64,000 nucleotides of DNA from CAZTDD01 sp964612675 (lineage in GTDB: Bacteria; Hinthialibacterota; Hinthialibacteria; Hinthialibacterales; JAKPRU01): the NCBI GenBank assembly GCA_964612675.1, contig CAZTDD010000002.1:62001-126000 (forward strand), read 5' to 3'. Each line of letters begins with the position of its first letter. Positions within the stretch are counted from its first letter, which is position 1. Positions 63,300 through 64,000 of this stretch are shown here, one piece after another. Made by a program: the position numbers and the translations under genes. The notes beneath the pieces were generated by a model that saw only the letters and a list, made by a program, of their open reading frames with translations, did no database searches and was not told the DNA's origin.

Positions 63300-64000
63300 C
63301 TATTCGATTCCCTGCAGTCGCCGCCGAAGTAGATCGAGGCAGCGATTAACAAGCCGTGCGTGCCCCGTTTCACCGTGACCGCGTAACGAAACCAGAAACG
63401 TGTCGATACGGTCTCTCGGAGTCCCCATCGCCACACAGACGGCGTTCGGTCCGTCTTGGTTTACGATGAGTTCACTGACTGCAAGCCCCCAATCGCTCCC
63501 TGTCCGCTCGCAGATCCGTTTGACCGTCATCGTTGCCCACTCTTCGGCGGAGAGAGGAGTATCGCTTGTATGGAGATCGCTTAAATCCAATATGTCTGAG
63601 AGAACATCGTTACTCGGGGCGACATAACCGCCCGCGTAGACTCGCGGTGCGTCTTCAATATGATTCAAACTGGCCGCAATAGAGCCTCCGCTGCCGACCT
63701 CCGCCGTTACAAGCTGAGCGCCTCGTTTCGACAAGAGTTCGATCACGCGTCCTTCCAGTGCGGTCCCGTCATCCGAATACATGTATTCACCAATGTATTT
63801 CAGCAACTCCTCTTCTAATTCCTTCAGTCGCGCTCGATCCTCTTGCGAATCGCCGGGCAGGGACCAGGTAAGATCGACACGTCCGAGCTCAAACAGAGAC
63901 GAAACCATCAACTCATCGGGCAATTCGAGCTTTTCATGGGTGACCTCATCGATTCGCGATTCGCCGATTCCGACGAACCGCATGGTCAGCGAACAGCCAA
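63300..64000 (-). CDS. cinA: CinA C-terminal region with degenerate PncC-like domain, 5' end outside window
   Basis: The frame is open through the right edge (GCSLTMRFVGIGES), so the ATG at 63983 is internal. The visible part covers the CinA middle domain (RFVGIGES, KYIGEYMYSDDGTALEGRVIELL) and the C-terminal nicotinamide-nucleotide-amidohydrolase domain. In that domain the conserved TAESCTGG reads TAEVGSGG, TYSN reads VAPSN, and the IAGPxGG loop is replaced by LIVNQDG. The catalytic serine position is therefore valine, and the deamidase activity is likely lost. The family call rests on overall order and spacing. It lies 57 bases upstream of the DUF5107 gene. Confidence 0.78.
   Translation of the reverse strand, partial: GCSLTMRFVGIGESRIDEVTHEKLELPDELMVSSLFELGRVDLTWSLPGDSQEDRARLKELEEELLKYIGEYMYSDDGTALEGRVIELLSKRGAQLVTAEVGSGGSIAASLNHIEDAPRVYAGGYVAPSNDVLSDILDLSDLHTSDTPLSAEEWATMTVKRICERTGSDWGLAVSELIVNQDGPNAVCVAMGTPRDRIDTFLVSLRGHGETGHARLVNRCLDLLRRRLQGIE

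Noticed and set aside
1..64000. tRNA, rRNA, prophage or integrase genes
   Set aside because: Looked for by eye on both strands; no cloverleaf, rRNA signature, transposase, integrase or phage structural gene was recognised.

Overview
The window reads as chromosome of a free-living, Gram-negative-type heterotroph with a large carbohydrate-degrading and exporting repertoire. Several families here (exported Gfo/Idh/MocA oxidoreductases, a DUF1080 protein, a Tat-exported sulfatase, DUF5060/DUF4038, DUF4962-heparinase and DUF5107-TPR proteins, UroD-like methyltransferases) are typical of Planctomycetes/Verrucomicrobia relatives and of uncultured phyla such as Hydrogenedentota, Sumerlaeota, Poribacteria or Latescibacterota. 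I cannot choose among these from the sequence alone. No rRNA, tRNA, integrase, transposase or phage gene was seen. Six proteins begin with a twin-arginine-like leader, and many others carry Sec signal peptides.

Layout. 1-1104: 3' part of a Gfo/Idh/MocA gene ending at a strong hairpin. 1200-2261: a degenerate receiver-domain protein of unknown function, with a paralogue of identical length at 36822-37883. 2519-5455 (minus): a tightly packed run of a secreted barrel-type protein, a small frameshifted secreted protein and a dienelactone-hydrolase-like esterase. 5636-8830: an exported oxidoreductase, a response-regulator diguanylate cyclase and a PilZ-like/STAS/receiver fusion. 8881-11407 (minus): a UroD-like methyltransferase with two unrecognised partners. 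11713-15294: TIM-barrel sugar isomerase, YpdA-type flavoprotein, DegT aminotransferase. 15357-23440 (minus): alpha-2-macroglobulin overlapping penicillin-binding protein 1C. 23743-27468: enolase-superfamily enzyme, metzincin-like protein, MFS transporter. 27767-36812: LamG protein, PhoD-like phosphatase, heparinase II/III-like lyase, DJ-1/PfpI protein, DUF5060/DUF4038 glycosidase. 38415-43614: small monooxygenase, a membrane coiled-coil/zinc-ribbon protein, oxidoreductase, sulfatase. 43701-54884: glycosidase-like barrel protein, oxidoreductase, tandem-FAD protein, propeller sensor kinase, DUF1080 protein. 55506-64000: cysteine-rich PAS kinase, exported TIM barrel, a chelatase-type AAA/VWA pair joined by a probable -1 frameshift site, DUF5107-TPR protein and the 3' part of a degenerate cinA.

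How the genes fit together. The strongest metabolic theme is breakdown of glycans outside the cytoplasm. Exported Gfo/Idh/MocA dehydrogenases plus a secreted DUF1080 (3-keto-glycoside hydrolase/lyase) and sugar-isomerase-like TIM barrels match the known bacterial route that oxidises glycosides at C3 and then cleaves them. Sulfatase, polysaccharide-lyase-like and glycosidase-like proteins could supply its substrates. A second theme is signalling: c-di-GMP synthesis, a possible PilZ/STAS effector, two kinases without an adjacent partner regulator, and two pseudo-receivers.

The most striking single observation is the A9 slippery run at the end of the chelatase ATPase gene: a -1 shift there gives one 672-residue AAA-VWA protein. 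Intergenic DNA holds three short tandem-repeat arrays, a palindrome shared by two of them, and a dispersed element with imperfect terminal inverted repeats.
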